Part shown: piece after piece, positions 18,448 to 25,981 of the stretch
Layout of the letters: each line of letters starts with the position of its first letter
How positions within the stretch are numbered: the first letter of the stretch is position 1
The notes under the pieces: model-generated
Told to the model about the DNA's origin: nothing
Seen by the model: only the letters and a program-made list of their open reading frames with translations
Databases searched by the model: none
Program-made: the position numbers and the translations under genes
Assembly (NCBI RefSeq): GCF_040610475.1
Contig: NZ_JBEXMJ010000004.1
Span: forward strand, 310,001-374,000
DNA length: 64,000 nt
Source of the DNA: Actinopolymorpha sp. NPDC004070
Lineage (GTDB): Bacteria > Actinomycetota > Actinomycetes > Propionibacteriales > Actinopolymorphaceae
Direction of reading: 5' to 3'

Positions 18448-18585
18448 GTGACCCGAACCCCGGTGGATGAGAGCTTCCTCGGCGAGTTGCTCGACCCCGG
18501 CTACCAGGTGACGCCGTTCGCCCCCCGCGACGAGCACGGTTGCGGCGGTGCGGTTCCCGCCAACCCGCCCGGCTTCCGTAGCTGA
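18448..18585 (+). CDS. Possible 45-residue peptide or remnant
   Basis: Small frame starting GTG (18448) or GTG (18463), reading ..DESFLGELLDPGYQV.. and ending in a Gly/Pro/Cys-containing tail (GCGGAVPANPPGFRS). A ribosome site (GGAGGACCACG) belongs to an ATG at 18432 that is one frame off, so a frameshift or decay is likely. It lies directly before two ABC exporter genes, which is a position where peptide precursors occur, but no modification enzyme is present. Not recognised. Confidence 0.3.
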   Translation: MTRTPVDESFLGELLDPGYQVTPFAPRDEHGCGGAVPANPPGFRS

Positions 18586-18704
18586 GCAGGACGCACGTGT
18601 CCGGGAGCGGCCAGACGCGGGGACCCCCCAATTAACGCTTGACCCGGCCGGGCGTACCTGCGACCTTTCTTCGGCGCACGCAGTCGCCGGACGGGGAGGG
18701 ACAC

Positions 18705-20666
18705 GTGCACCGATACACCGAGACCACCAGGCGATACGCCCTGCACGCCCGGTTGCTGTGGCGCGCCGCACCGGCGCATTCTGCGCTGAACCTCCTCCTG
18801 GTGGTGGCCAGCGCGGCGACCGTGACGTTCGGCATCGTCGCCACCGGGCGACTGGTCGGCGCTCTGCCGGCCGCGGTGAACGCCGGCGCCGGTTCGGCGG
18901 CCGCGGACCGGGCGTGGTGGTGGCTGGCGGCGGCCGCCGCAGCGTACATCCTCGCGCCGCTGATCCATGCCGTGCACAACGCGGTCACCCAGGTGGTGTC
19001 CGCGCGCTACCTGCGGCTGGTCTTCGGCATGGTCGCCGACGTCGGCACCGTGCCGTACGGGATCGCGCACCTGGAGGACCCCGAGGTCGCCGGCCGCCTG
19101 GACGCGGTGAAGCGCGCCATGCGGGACTGGACGTTCGTCACGGGTGTGGACGAGACCTGGAACCTGCTGGCCAACCGCCTCACCGGTGCCGGCGCGCTGA
19201 TCGTGGTGGCGACCTGGAACTGGTGGGCCGCGCTGCTCGCGGCCGGGTCGTACGCCCTGCTGGCCAAGGTGTTCGTCGCCTGGATCGGAACCATCTTCGA
19301 CGACCTGCTCGAGGCGACCGGCAACCAGCGGCGCCAGGCGAGCTACGTCCGCGACCTGATGACGGGCGCACCGGCGGCGAAGGAACTCCGGCTGTTCGGG
19401 CTGGCCGACTGGCTGGTGCACCGCTACTCGACCGCATGGCGGGACGCGATGACCGTCGTGTGGCGCAACCGTCAGCGCAACCTGCGGCCGATCCTGGTGA
19501 CCTGCGCGATCATGCTGGTCGTGAACGCGGGAGTGCTCGCCCTGCTGGCCCGGGACGCCTCGGCGGGTACGGTCTCCCTCGCTTCGCTGGTCACCCTGGT
19601 GCAGGGGCTGCTCGCGCTGGAGGCGTTCGGACCACTCGGCGACAACCAGTCCGCGCTGGCCCGCAACACCTCCGCGACGACCATGCTGGTCGCGTTGCGC
19701 GCCCGGCTCGGGCTCCCCGACCTGCCCGCTCTGCCCAACCTTCCTGACCTGCCTGACCTGTCTCCTCGCTCCCCCGCCGGCCGGACGCCCGAGACCTCCG
19801 CCGCGACGCGGACGGCAGGGGCCGAGATCGACCTGCGCGACGTGACGTTCCACTACCCCTCCCGCGACGAGCCGACGGTCGAGCGGCTGTCCCTGCACAT
19901 TCCGGCCGGCCAGTCGGTCGCGGTCGTGGGCGTCAACGGCGCGGGAAAGTCGACGTTGATCAAGCTGCTGTGCGGTCTCCATCCGCCCGACGCCGGGACC
20001 ATCCGGATCGACGGCGGCGACCCCTCGGCCGACGAGGCGACCCGCAACCGCGTCGCGGTCATCTTCCAGGACTTCGTTCGCTATCACCTTCCGTTGCGCG
20101 ACAACGTGGGCTTCGGCGCGCACGCCCGTCACGACGACGAGGTGGTGCTGGCGAAGGCCCTCGACGACGCGGGCGGCACCACCCTGCTGAGCCGCCTCGA
20201 GCACGGCTGGGACACCGTCCTCAGCGCGGAGTACGCCGGGGGCACGGACCTGTCCGGCGGCCAGTGGCAACGGGTGGCGCTGGCCCGGGCGCTGGCCGCC
20301 GTCGCCGGCGGGGCCGGGGTGCTGGTCCTGGACGAGCCCACCGCGGCTCTCGACGTACGCGCCGAGGCGGCGTTGTTCGACCGGTTCCTGGAGATGACCC
20401 GGGGAATGACGACGCTGCTCGTGAGCCACCGGCTGTCCAGCGTGCGGCACGCGGACCGGATCGTGGTGATCGGCCCGACCGGCGACCCGGCGCGGACCGG
20501 TACCAGCGTCATCGAGGACGGCAGCCACGCCGAACTCATGGCCGCGGGCGGCGCGTACGCCCGGATGTTCTCCTTGCAGGCGGCGCGGTTCGCGGCGGCC
20601 GGCGCGGGCGGGACCGACGCGGGCCGGACGGGCGGCACGGCCGGGACGGCGGTGGAACCCCGATGA
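18705..20666 (+). CDS. ABC transporter, fused permease-ATPase half (pair A, first)
   Basis: Half-transporter of 653 aa (MdlB/MsbA-like): six transmembrane helices (about residues 20-310) followed by an ATPase domain. Walker A is GVNGAGKSTLIKLL, the signature LSGGQWQRVALARAL, Walker B VLVLDEPTAALD, and the switch histidine is in LLVSHR. The GTG at 18705 is chosen for the GGGGAGGG site 4 bp upstream. The stop overlaps the ATG of the next half-gene (ATGA), so they make a heterodimeric exporter. The same arrangement recurs at 51787-55576. Substrate unknown; peptide or drug-like compounds are typical of this QWQR signature clade, which is often tied to peptide clusters. Confidence 0.92.
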   Translation: MHRYTETTRRYALHARLLWRAAPAHSALNLLLVVASAATVTFGIVATGRLVGALPAAVNAGAGSAAADRAWWWLAAAAAAYILAPLIHAVHNAVTQVVSARYLRLVFGMVADVGTVPYGIAHLEDPEVAGRLDAVKRAMRDWTFVTGVDETWNLLANRLTGAGALIVVATWNWWAALLAAGSYALLAKVFVAWIGTIFDDLLEATGNQRRQASYVRDLMTGAPAAKELRLFGLADWLVHRYSTAWRDAMTVVWRNRQRNLRPILVTCAIMLVVNAGVLALLARDASAGTVSLASLVTLVQGLLALEAFGPLGDNQSALARNTSATTMLVALRARLGLPDLPALPNLPDLPDLSPRSPAGRTPETSAATRTAGAEIDLRDVTFHYPSRDEPTVERLSLHIPAGQSVAVVGVNGAGKSTLIKLLCGLHPPDAGTIRIDGGDPSADEATRNRVAVIFQDFVRYHLPLRDNVGFGAHARHDDEVVLAKALDDAGGTTLLSRLEHGWDTVLSAEYAGGTDLSGGQWQRVALARALAAVAGGAGVLVLDEPTAALDVRAEAALFDRFLEMTRGMTTLLVSHRLSSVRHADRIVVIGPTGDPARTGTSVIEDGSHAELMAAGGAYARMFSLQAARFAAAGAGGTDAGRTGGTAGTAVEPR

Positions 20667-22444
20667 GAACGGCACTGCGCGGCATGTGGCTGGTCGTCGC
20701 CATGTCGGTGCGGGTGAGTCCCTGGCAGAGCCTGCTCTGCCTGGCCGAGTCGCTGGGCAGCGTCATCTCGCTTCTGCAGCCGTTGTACCTCGCGTGGTTC
20801 GTGGACGGCGTACTCCACCACGACACCGGGAGGATCGCGCTCGCCGTCGCTGCCGTCGCCGCATCGACCGGCCTCAGCGGCGCCCTGGACATGGCCGGCT
20901 GCGACGCGCGGGTCCGGCAGTTCGAACGCGTCGGGTTCGCGTTCGACACCGAGATCGCCCGGATCACCGCCTCGATCCCGACCATCGACCACCTGGAGTC
21001 CAGCAGGTACCTCGACCAGCTGCAGGCACTGCGCGACCAGCAGGGCGCGCTCGGAGGTGCCCTCAACAACCTCCTCAACACGTTCCGGAACCTCGTGTTC
21101 GCCGGAGGCACGGTGCTGCTCGCCGCCGGTGCCGACGTGCGGCTGCTGCTGCTCGTGCTCGCCGGCGTGCCCAGCGTCGTCGTCACCCGGTGGGTCGTTC
21201 GCTGGCAGGCGCGGGCGGAGGAGGAGTCCGCGGAGCCGGGGCGGCTCGCCACCCATCTGCTGGAGCTGAGCACGACCGCCGGGCCGGGCGCGGAGGTCCG
21301 CGTGTTCAGCCTGCGCGGCGTGGTGCGGGCCAGGCTGACGGAGGCGGTCGGGCGCTGGCGGGCGCCGATGGTCGCCCTGGCCCGGCGTACCGAACTGGTC
21401 AACGCCGCCTGCTCGGCGTTCTTCTTCGGCAGCGCCGCCGCCGTCCTCGCCTGGATGGTGCACGACGCGATCCGAGGGCAGGTGGCGGTGCCCACCCTGG
21501 TGCTCGCGGTCATGCTGGTCGGCCGGCTGCAGAGCACGGCCAACGTACTGCGGTGGTCGATCAACAACATCTCCAAGCTGACCCGCACCACCGGCCGGTT
21601 CCTGTGGCTGCGCGACTACGAGCGAGAGGTCCGCGAGGCCCACGACGGCACACAGGCACCACCCGCGCGCCTCCGGCACGGCCTCACGGTCGAGGGTCTG
21701 GAGTACGCGTATCCGGAGGCGGCCGAGCCCTCGCTTCGGAACGTCGGTCTGCACCTGCCGGCGGGTTCGGTCGTGGCGCTCGTCGGTGAGAACGGTGCCG
21801 GGAAGTCGACCCTGGTGAAGCTGCTGACCGGGCTGTACCGCCCGACCGCGGGCCGGGTGCTGGTGGACGGGACGGACCTCGCCGACCTCGACCTGCCCGC
21901 CTGGCGGGCGCGGGTGTCCGGTGCGTTCCAGGACTACGCGCGGGTCGAGTTCACCGCCCGGGAGTCGGTCGGCGTGGGTGACCTGACCCGCGTGGACGAC
22001 GAGCAGGAGGTACGCCGCGCGCTGCGCGAGGGCGCCGGCGAGGACGTCCTCACCGCCCTGCCCTCCGGGCTGGCCACCCAGCTGGGCTCGTCCTGGCCGG
22101 AAGGGGTGGAGCTGTCCGGCGGGCAGTGGCAGCGGCTCGCGATCGCCCGCGGCATGATGCGCACCGAGCCGTTGCTGCTGGTCCTCGACGAACCCACCGC
22201 GGCGCTGGACGCCGCCACCGAGCACGCGTTGTTCGAACGCTACGCGGCGGCCGCGCGGGCTGCCGGCGGCCGGGGCGCGGTGACCCTGCTGGTCACCCAC
22301 CGGTTCTCCACAGTGGCGGCCGCCGACCTGGTGGTCGTTCTCGACGGCGGACGGGTCGCCGAGGTCGGCAGCCACGTCGAACTCGTGGCGGCGCGCGGTC
22401 ACTACGCCGAGCTGTACGAGCTGCAGGCCCGCGGCTACCGCTGA
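20663..22444 (+). CDS. ABC transporter, fused permease-ATPase half (pair A, second)
   Basis: Half-transporter of 593 aa, partner of the preceding gene with a 4-bp ATGA overlap. Transmembrane domain about 15-300, ATPase about 335-580: Walker A GENGAGKSTLVKLL, signature LSGGQWQRLAIARG, Walker B LLVLDEPTAALD, switch LLVTHR. It is clearly related to the 594-aa protein at 51787-53571 (same length, same ending ..LYELQARGYR versus ..LYDLQSRAYR). Both halves have intact ATP sites. Export of an unknown substrate is inferred. Confidence 0.92.
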   Translation: MRTALRGMWLVVAMSVRVSPWQSLLCLAESLGSVISLLQPLYLAWFVDGVLHHDTGRIALAVAAVAASTGLSGALDMAGCDARVRQFERVGFAFDTEIARITASIPTIDHLESSRYLDQLQALRDQQGALGGALNNLLNTFRNLVFAGGTVLLAAGADVRLLLLVLAGVPSVVVTRWVVRWQARAEEESAEPGRLATHLLELSTTAGPGAEVRVFSLRGVVRARLTEAVGRWRAPMVALARRTELVNAACSAFFFGSAAAVLAWMVHDAIRGQVAVPTLVLAVMLVGRLQSTANVLRWSINNISKLTRTTGRFLWLRDYEREVREAHDGTQAPPARLRHGLTVEGLEYAYPEAAEPSLRNVGLHLPAGSVVALVGENGAGKSTLVKLLTGLYRPTAGRVLVDGTDLADLDLPAWRARVSGAFQDYARVEFTARESVGVGDLTRVDDEQEVRRALREGAGEDVLTALPSGLATQLGSSWPEGVELSGGQWQRLAIARGMMRTEPLLLVLDEPTAALDAATEHALFERYAAAARAAGGRGAVTLLVTHRFSTVAAADLVVVLDGGRVAEVGSHVELVAARGHYAELYELQARGYR

Positions 22445-22481
22445 GGCCCCGCCCGCCGCGAACGCCCTGTGACGGGACGCG

Positions 22482-22499
22482 ATTCTTCCGCGGAAGAAT
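22482..22499. promoter_or_regulatory. Perfect 18-bp palindrome before a GNAT gene
   Basis: ATTCTTCCG joined to CGGAAGAAT with no spacer. It ends 28 bp before the predicted -10 (22528-22533) of the leaderless GNAT gene, next to where the -35 would be. A dimeric regulator's operator is the likeliest reading; a 9-bp hairpin terminator for pair A is less likely because there is no loop. Confidence 0.55.
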
Positions 22500-22527
22500 T
22501 CGGAGGCGGCCGGCTGGGGAGCTTGCC

Positions 22528-22533
22528 TAGGGT
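22528..22533 (+). promoter_or_regulatory. -10 element of leaderless GNAT promoter
   Basis: TAGGGT followed by seven bases and the ATG at 22541. Confidence 0.55.
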
Positions 22534-22540
22534 GAACGGC

Positions 22541-22987
22541 ATGAAGAGCGTGGACGGTGAGTTCGAGTTCGACGACGATCCCGGCCGGGTGGATCTGGAC
22601 GCCCTGTGGGAGGTGCTGTCCACCCAGGTCTACTGGGGGAAGTGGCGGACCCGCGACCACGTTCGCCGCCAGGTCGCGTCCGCCTGGCGGGTGGTCGGCG
22701 TGTACGAGACCGCGAGTGGGCGGATGGTGGGGTTCGCGCGGGCGGTCTCCGACGGTGTGGCGCTCGCCTACCTCGCCGACGTGTACGTACTCCCCGACCT
22801 CCGCGGCAAGGGGCTCGGCACTCGCCTGGTGGAGGTCATGGTGGACGGCGGGCCGGGTGCGGACTTCCGTTGGATGCTGCACACCGCGAACGCCCACGGC
22901 CTGTACGCGAAGTTCGGCTTCGCGCCGCCTGACCCGTCGTACCTCGAACGCCCGCGCCGGGAACGGTCCTCAGCGGGTACGCCCTGA
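22541..22987 (+). CDS. GNAT N-acetyltransferase
   Basis: Small acetyltransferase of 148 aa. The acetyl-CoA loop is PDLRGKGLGTRLVE and the domain closes with the HGLYAKFGFA motif. The N-terminal part (STQVYWGKWRTRDHVRRQV) is typical of a widespread actinobacterial GNAT group. The leaderless promoter fixes the ATG at 22541; an in-frame ATG further up lies inside the palindrome region. Substrate unknown. It follows exporter pair A but has its own promoter. Confidence 0.88.
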   Translation: MKSVDGEFEFDDDPGRVDLDALWEVLSTQVYWGKWRTRDHVRRQVASAWRVVGVYETASGRMVGFARAVSDGVALAYLADVYVLPDLRGKGLGTRLVEVMVDGGPGADFRWMLHTANAHGLYAKFGFAPPDPSYLERPRRERSSAGTP

Positions 22988-23119
22988 GGGTGCCCAGCCG
23001 ACCGGTGCCGGCCCGGCCGGCCCGGCGCCGGTTGGCATCCGGCGCGGCTGCCGGGCATGTCCGGCTTCGCCCGGACTGCCCCGATGCGACGCGTCGTGCC
23101 ATCGGATCCTGACACCGCG

Positions 23120-23149
23120 TTGCCGGTCCTCGGGAGCGGCGGCTAAGGT
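23120..23149 (+). promoter_or_regulatory. Promoter of the aroG leader transcript
   Basis: TTGCCG (23120-23125), 18-bp spacer, TAAGGT (23144-23149). Seven bases later is the ATG of the leader ORF, so the RNA probably begins with AUG. The AAGG within it could instead be read as a ribosome site 8 bp from the ATG. Confidence 0.55.
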
Positions 23150-23156
23150 ACTCCGC

Positions 23157-23222
23157 ATGCAGTGGTGCTATCGGTTTAGCGAGCCGGCCCTGGGTGGGCC
23201 CGGCGGCGACCGCGTCCGCTGA
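23157..23222 (+). CDS. Aromatic-residue leader peptide upstream of DAHP synthase
   Basis: A 21-residue open frame beginning MQWCYRF, so Trp3, Tyr5 and Phe7 (all three end products of the shikimate pathway) fall within its first seven codons. It is followed by two hairpins, the second with a U-tract, and then the class I DAHP synthase gene 130 bp downstream. This is the layout of a ribosome-mediated transcription attenuator. Translation is inferred, not shown; the codons are rare as a cluster in this proteome, which argues against chance. Confidence 0.7.
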   Translation: MQWCYRFSEPALGGPGGDRVR

Positions 23223-23243
23223 CATCCATCACCCAGAGCCGGC
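23183..23243 (+). promoter_or_regulatory. Pause/anti-terminator hairpin of the aroG leader
   Basis: Arms 23183-23196 and 23230-23243 pair in 13 of 14 positions. The left arm lies inside the leader ORF and the right arm abuts the terminator stem. A ribosome stalled at the aromatic codons would stop before the left arm; one that finishes would cover it. Bases 23187-23192 can alternatively pair with 23243-23248, which would open the terminator. Confidence 0.6.
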
Positions 23244-23275
23244 AGGGCAGCGTCCGCACAGGACCTGCCCTTTTT
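23244..23275 (+). terminator. Intrinsic terminator of the aroG leader (attenuator)
   Basis: Arms AGGGCAG(C)GTCC and GGACCTGCCCT form 11 pairs with one bulged C and a 5-nt loop, followed directly by a run of Ts (23271-23275). A U-tract is rare in this genome's other terminators, so this one stands out. It lies 77 bp before the aroG start, so it can only act as an attenuator. Confidence 0.8.
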
Positions 23276-23352
23276 GCATGCCCCGACAAGGGAGCCGGCC
23301 CGAGGTGACGCGGGCCGGTTCCTGACGAAGATCCAGCGAAAGGACCGTCCCC

Positions 23353-24483
23353 GTGTCTGCCAGCCCCGCCTCAGATTCCGCGCCCTCCTCCGACGCCGTG
23401 CCCAGCTCCCCGCAGGCCCTCAGCGACGTCCGGATCACCCGGTCGCGTCCCCTGCTCTCCCCCGCACTGCTCCGCGACGAACTCCCGCTTCCGGAGGAGT
23501 CCGCGAAGGTCGTGGTCCGCGGCCGCGACGACGTGACGCGCATCCTGGCCGGGGAGGACGACCGGCTGCTCGTGGTCGTGGGCCCCTGCTCGATCCACGA
23601 CCCCGAGGCGGGGCTGGAGTACGCACGGATGCTGGCGGCGTTCGTGCCCGAGGTGGCCGCGGACCTGTGCGTGGTGATGCGGGTGTACTTCGAGAAGCCG
23701 CGTACGACGCTCGGCTGGAAGGGCCTGATCAACGACCCGGACCTGGACGGCAGCTACAACGTCAACAAGGGCCTGCGCACCGCGCGGAAGGTGCTGCTGG
23801 ACGTGCTGGCCACCGGTCTGCCGGCGGGATGTGAGTTCCTCGACCCGATCATTCCGCAGTACATCGCCGACACCGTGAGCTGGGGCGCGATCGGCGCGCG
23901 TACCTCGGAGAGCCAGGTGCACCGGCACCTTGCCAGCGGCCTGTCCATGCCGGTGGGCTTCAAGAACTCCACCGGCGGCGACGTGCAGGGTGCGATCGAC
24001 GCGATCGGGGCGGCCGCAGTCAGTCACGTCTTCACCGGCGTCACCGAGGACGGCGTGGCCGCGATCCTCACCACCAGCGGCAACCCCGACTGCCACGTCA
24101 TCCTGCGCGGGGGGCAGACCGGTCCCAACTACGACGCCGCCAACGTCACCGACGCCCTCGGCCGGCTGGCCAAGGCGGACCTGCGCGAGCACGTGGTGGT
24201 GGACGCCAGCCACGGCAACAGCGGTAAGGACCACCTGCGCCAGCCCGTCGTCGCCGCGGACGTCGCCGGCCAGCTCGCCGACGGCCAGCGCGGAATCGTC
24301 GGGGTCATGCTGGAGAGCTTCCTGGAGCCGGGCCGGCAGAACCTCGTCGAGGGCGCGGCTGAGGAGCTGCGGTACGGCCAGAGCATCACCGACGCCTGCA
24401 TGGGCTGGGAGCCCACGGTCGAGGTGCTGCGGGGGCTCGCCGCCGGGGTGCGTGCCCGCCGTTCGGTCGCGCGTACGGACTGA
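23353..24483 (+). CDS. aroG: 3-deoxy-7-phosphoheptulonate synthase, class I (AroF/AroG/AroH type)
   Basis: DAHP synthase of 376 aa, first step of the shikimate pathway (PEP + erythrose 4-phosphate). Class I motifs are complete: VVGPCSIHD, MRVYFEKPRT, GWKGLINDPDLDGS, GARTSESQVHR, VDASHGNSGKDH and ITDACMGWE. The GTG start has AAAGGA upstream. Many actinobacteria use a class II enzyme, so this class I gene may be a second isozyme. The N-terminal extension of about 20 Ser/Ala/Pro residues is low complexity. Regulation by the upstream leader/terminator is predicted. Which amino acid inhibits the enzyme cannot be told here. Confidence 0.96.
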   Translation: MSASPASDSAPSSDAVPSSPQALSDVRITRSRPLLSPALLRDELPLPEESAKVVVRGRDDVTRILAGEDDRLLVVVGPCSIHDPEAGLEYARMLAAFVPEVAADLCVVMRVYFEKPRTTLGWKGLINDPDLDGSYNVNKGLRTARKVLLDVLATGLPAGCEFLDPIIPQYIADTVSWGAIGARTSESQVHRHLASGLSMPVGFKNSTGGDVQGAIDAIGAAAVSHVFTGVTEDGVAAILTTSGNPDCHVILRGGQTGPNYDAANVTDALGRLAKADLREHVVVDASHGNSGKDHLRQPVVAADVAGQLADGQRGIVGVMLESFLEPGRQNLVEGAAEELRYGQSITDACMGWEPTVEVLRGLAAGVRARRSVARTD

Positions 24484-24568
24484 CGTACCTGCCCGTTCTC
24501 CACGGTCCTCCCGGTGTCCTGCGAGGGCGGTGGATCTCCCCCTACGCCAACGCAGACAGGGATTTCGG

Positions 24569-24611
24569 TGTTGTCGGTGGGCCCTGGCATCCTCGCCGTC
24601 CACCAACAACA
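24569..24611 (+). other. Hairpin upstream of the DUF2786 gene
   Basis: Arms 24569-24580 and 24600-24611 pair in 11 of 12 positions around a 19-nt loop. The stem ends three bases before the ATG at 24615. It is either the aroG terminator or a structure in the leader of the next gene. Confidence 0.45.
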
Positions 24612-24614
24612 TCG

Positions 24615-25943
24615 ATGTTCGGAACTCACGGGGAGATGGTCGGCGTGCGACACCAGGATCCAGCTGGATGGGTGCAGACACGGCTGTGCGATGCGGCGGG
24701 CGCGGCAGCGGACGGAGTGCCCGACTTCCTCGAGTGCGCCGCATACGACCTCGCCGATCCGGCCCTTCCGGCACAACTGGTCGACGGGGTGGTCGACGAC
24801 TGCCTCACCGGCGGCGTCGGCAGGCTCTGGGAGCGGGGCTGGCAACCGCTGGACGTGGCGGAGTTCGCGAGCCGCCGCCTGTCCGCGCCCGCCCGGCAGC
24901 TGGTGCTCGACGTGACGGCACACCAGGCCGCGCGTTACTCCAGGGCCACGCTCGACCCCCGCTGGCGATCCCAGCTGGAGGAGCTGGGGACCTCGCCCCA
25001 CTGGGCGACCGACGGCGCGCACCTGACGCGGTGGGCAAGCCGGCGACGGCTCGACCGGGTGGAGACGATCGGGCTGGCACTTGCGGCGCTGACGTTCCTG
25101 TACGCCGCGCCGCGGCTCGCGCAGGTCCTTCCTCCACCCGGCCGATCCGGGGCGGCGGGGCGGGTCGGCGCGGCCGGCGCGGGTGAACGGCTCCGGCGGG
25201 ACGAAGCAGGTGAGAAGGTGCTGCACCGGATCCGGGCGCTGCTCGCCAAGGCCGAGTCGACCGAGTTCCCCGAGGAGGCCGAGGCGCTGAGCAGCAAGGC
25301 GCAGGCGCTGATGACGAAGTTCTCCCTGGACCAGGCCATGCTGGCCGCCAACTCGGCGAAATCCTCGGCAGGTGCGTGCCGCGCCGCCGGTGCGCACGCG
25401 AGCGTCCGGCGGGTCTGGCTGCGAGCGCCCTACCTCAACGCCAAGGCGTTGCTGGCGTCCGTGGTCGCGAAGGCCAACCGCGCCCAGGCGGTGTCCGACA
25501 CCCACACGGGCCACGTCACGATCGTCGGCGCCGAGGCCGACCTGTCGCTGGTGGAGCTGCTCGTCACGTCGCTGCTCCTGCAGGCCGACCGCGCCATGCT
25601 CGCGGCGTCACCCTCCGCCGGAGCGGGCGGGCACAGCCGCACCCGTTCCTGGCGGCAGTCGTTCCTCGTGTCCTACGCGACCCGCATCGGTCAGCGGCTC
25701 ACCGAGGCGAGCGAGGCGTCCATGGCCGAGTACGACGCCGGGCACCCAGGCACCTCCGCCCGGCTGCTGCCGGCGCTGACCGCCCGCGAGCACGCTGTCC
25801 AGAAGCTGGTCGCCGAGCTGTTCCCCCGCATCCGGAAGTCGGCCGTGTCGACGTCCAATCCAGCCGGGTGGGAGGCCGGGAAACGCGCCGCCGACCTGGC
25901 GGACCTGGGCGCGCGGCGAGGTGTCGGCCGGGCGGCGTCGTGA
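24615..25943 (+). CDS. DUF2786 domain protein
   Basis: Protein of up to 442 aa. The DUF2786 motif spans about residues 200-245 (KVLHRIRALLAKAESTEF, then EAEALSSKAQALM). N-terminal to it is an alpha-helical region of about 180 aa, C-terminal is the usual companion domain of about 190 aa. Biochemical role unknown; the family is common in actinobacteria and phages. The start may be the ATG at 24636 or GTG at 24645 because 24615 abuts a hairpin. The first codons match no ribosome site well. Confidence 0.82.
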   Translation: MFGTHGEMVGVRHQDPAGWVQTRLCDAAGAAADGVPDFLECAAYDLADPALPAQLVDGVVDDCLTGGVGRLWERGWQPLDVAEFASRRLSAPARQLVLDVTAHQAARYSRATLDPRWRSQLEELGTSPHWATDGAHLTRWASRRRLDRVETIGLALAALTFLYAAPRLAQVLPPPGRSGAAGRVGAAGAGERLRRDEAGEKVLHRIRALLAKAESTEFPEEAEALSSKAQALMTKFSLDQAMLAANSAKSSAGACRAAGAHASVRRVWLRAPYLNAKALLASVVAKANRAQAVSDTHTGHVTIVGAEADLSLVELLVTSLLLQADRAMLAASPSAGAGGHSRTRSWRQSFLVSYATRIGQRLTEASEASMAEYDAGHPGTSARLLPALTAREHAVQKLVAELFPRIRKSAVSTSNPAGWEAGKRAADLADLGARRGVGRAAS

Positions 25944-25981
25944 CGGCTCGGTCGGGCACCGAGCTCACTCCACCGCCGAGC

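Larger units (their letters stand above)
18225..18704. other. 480-bp gap with gene debris and a possible operator
   Basis: No full gene. A plus-strand frame ending at 18366 codes for a hydrophobic tail (QVAGLAGAGATVVLVAAG) like the C-terminus of a lost membrane protein. It is followed by a dyad at 18373-18389, a GGAGG/ATG that opens only a 12-codon frame (18432), and a 45-codon frame in another register (18448-18585). The pattern looks like a decayed locus. Confidence 0.5.
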
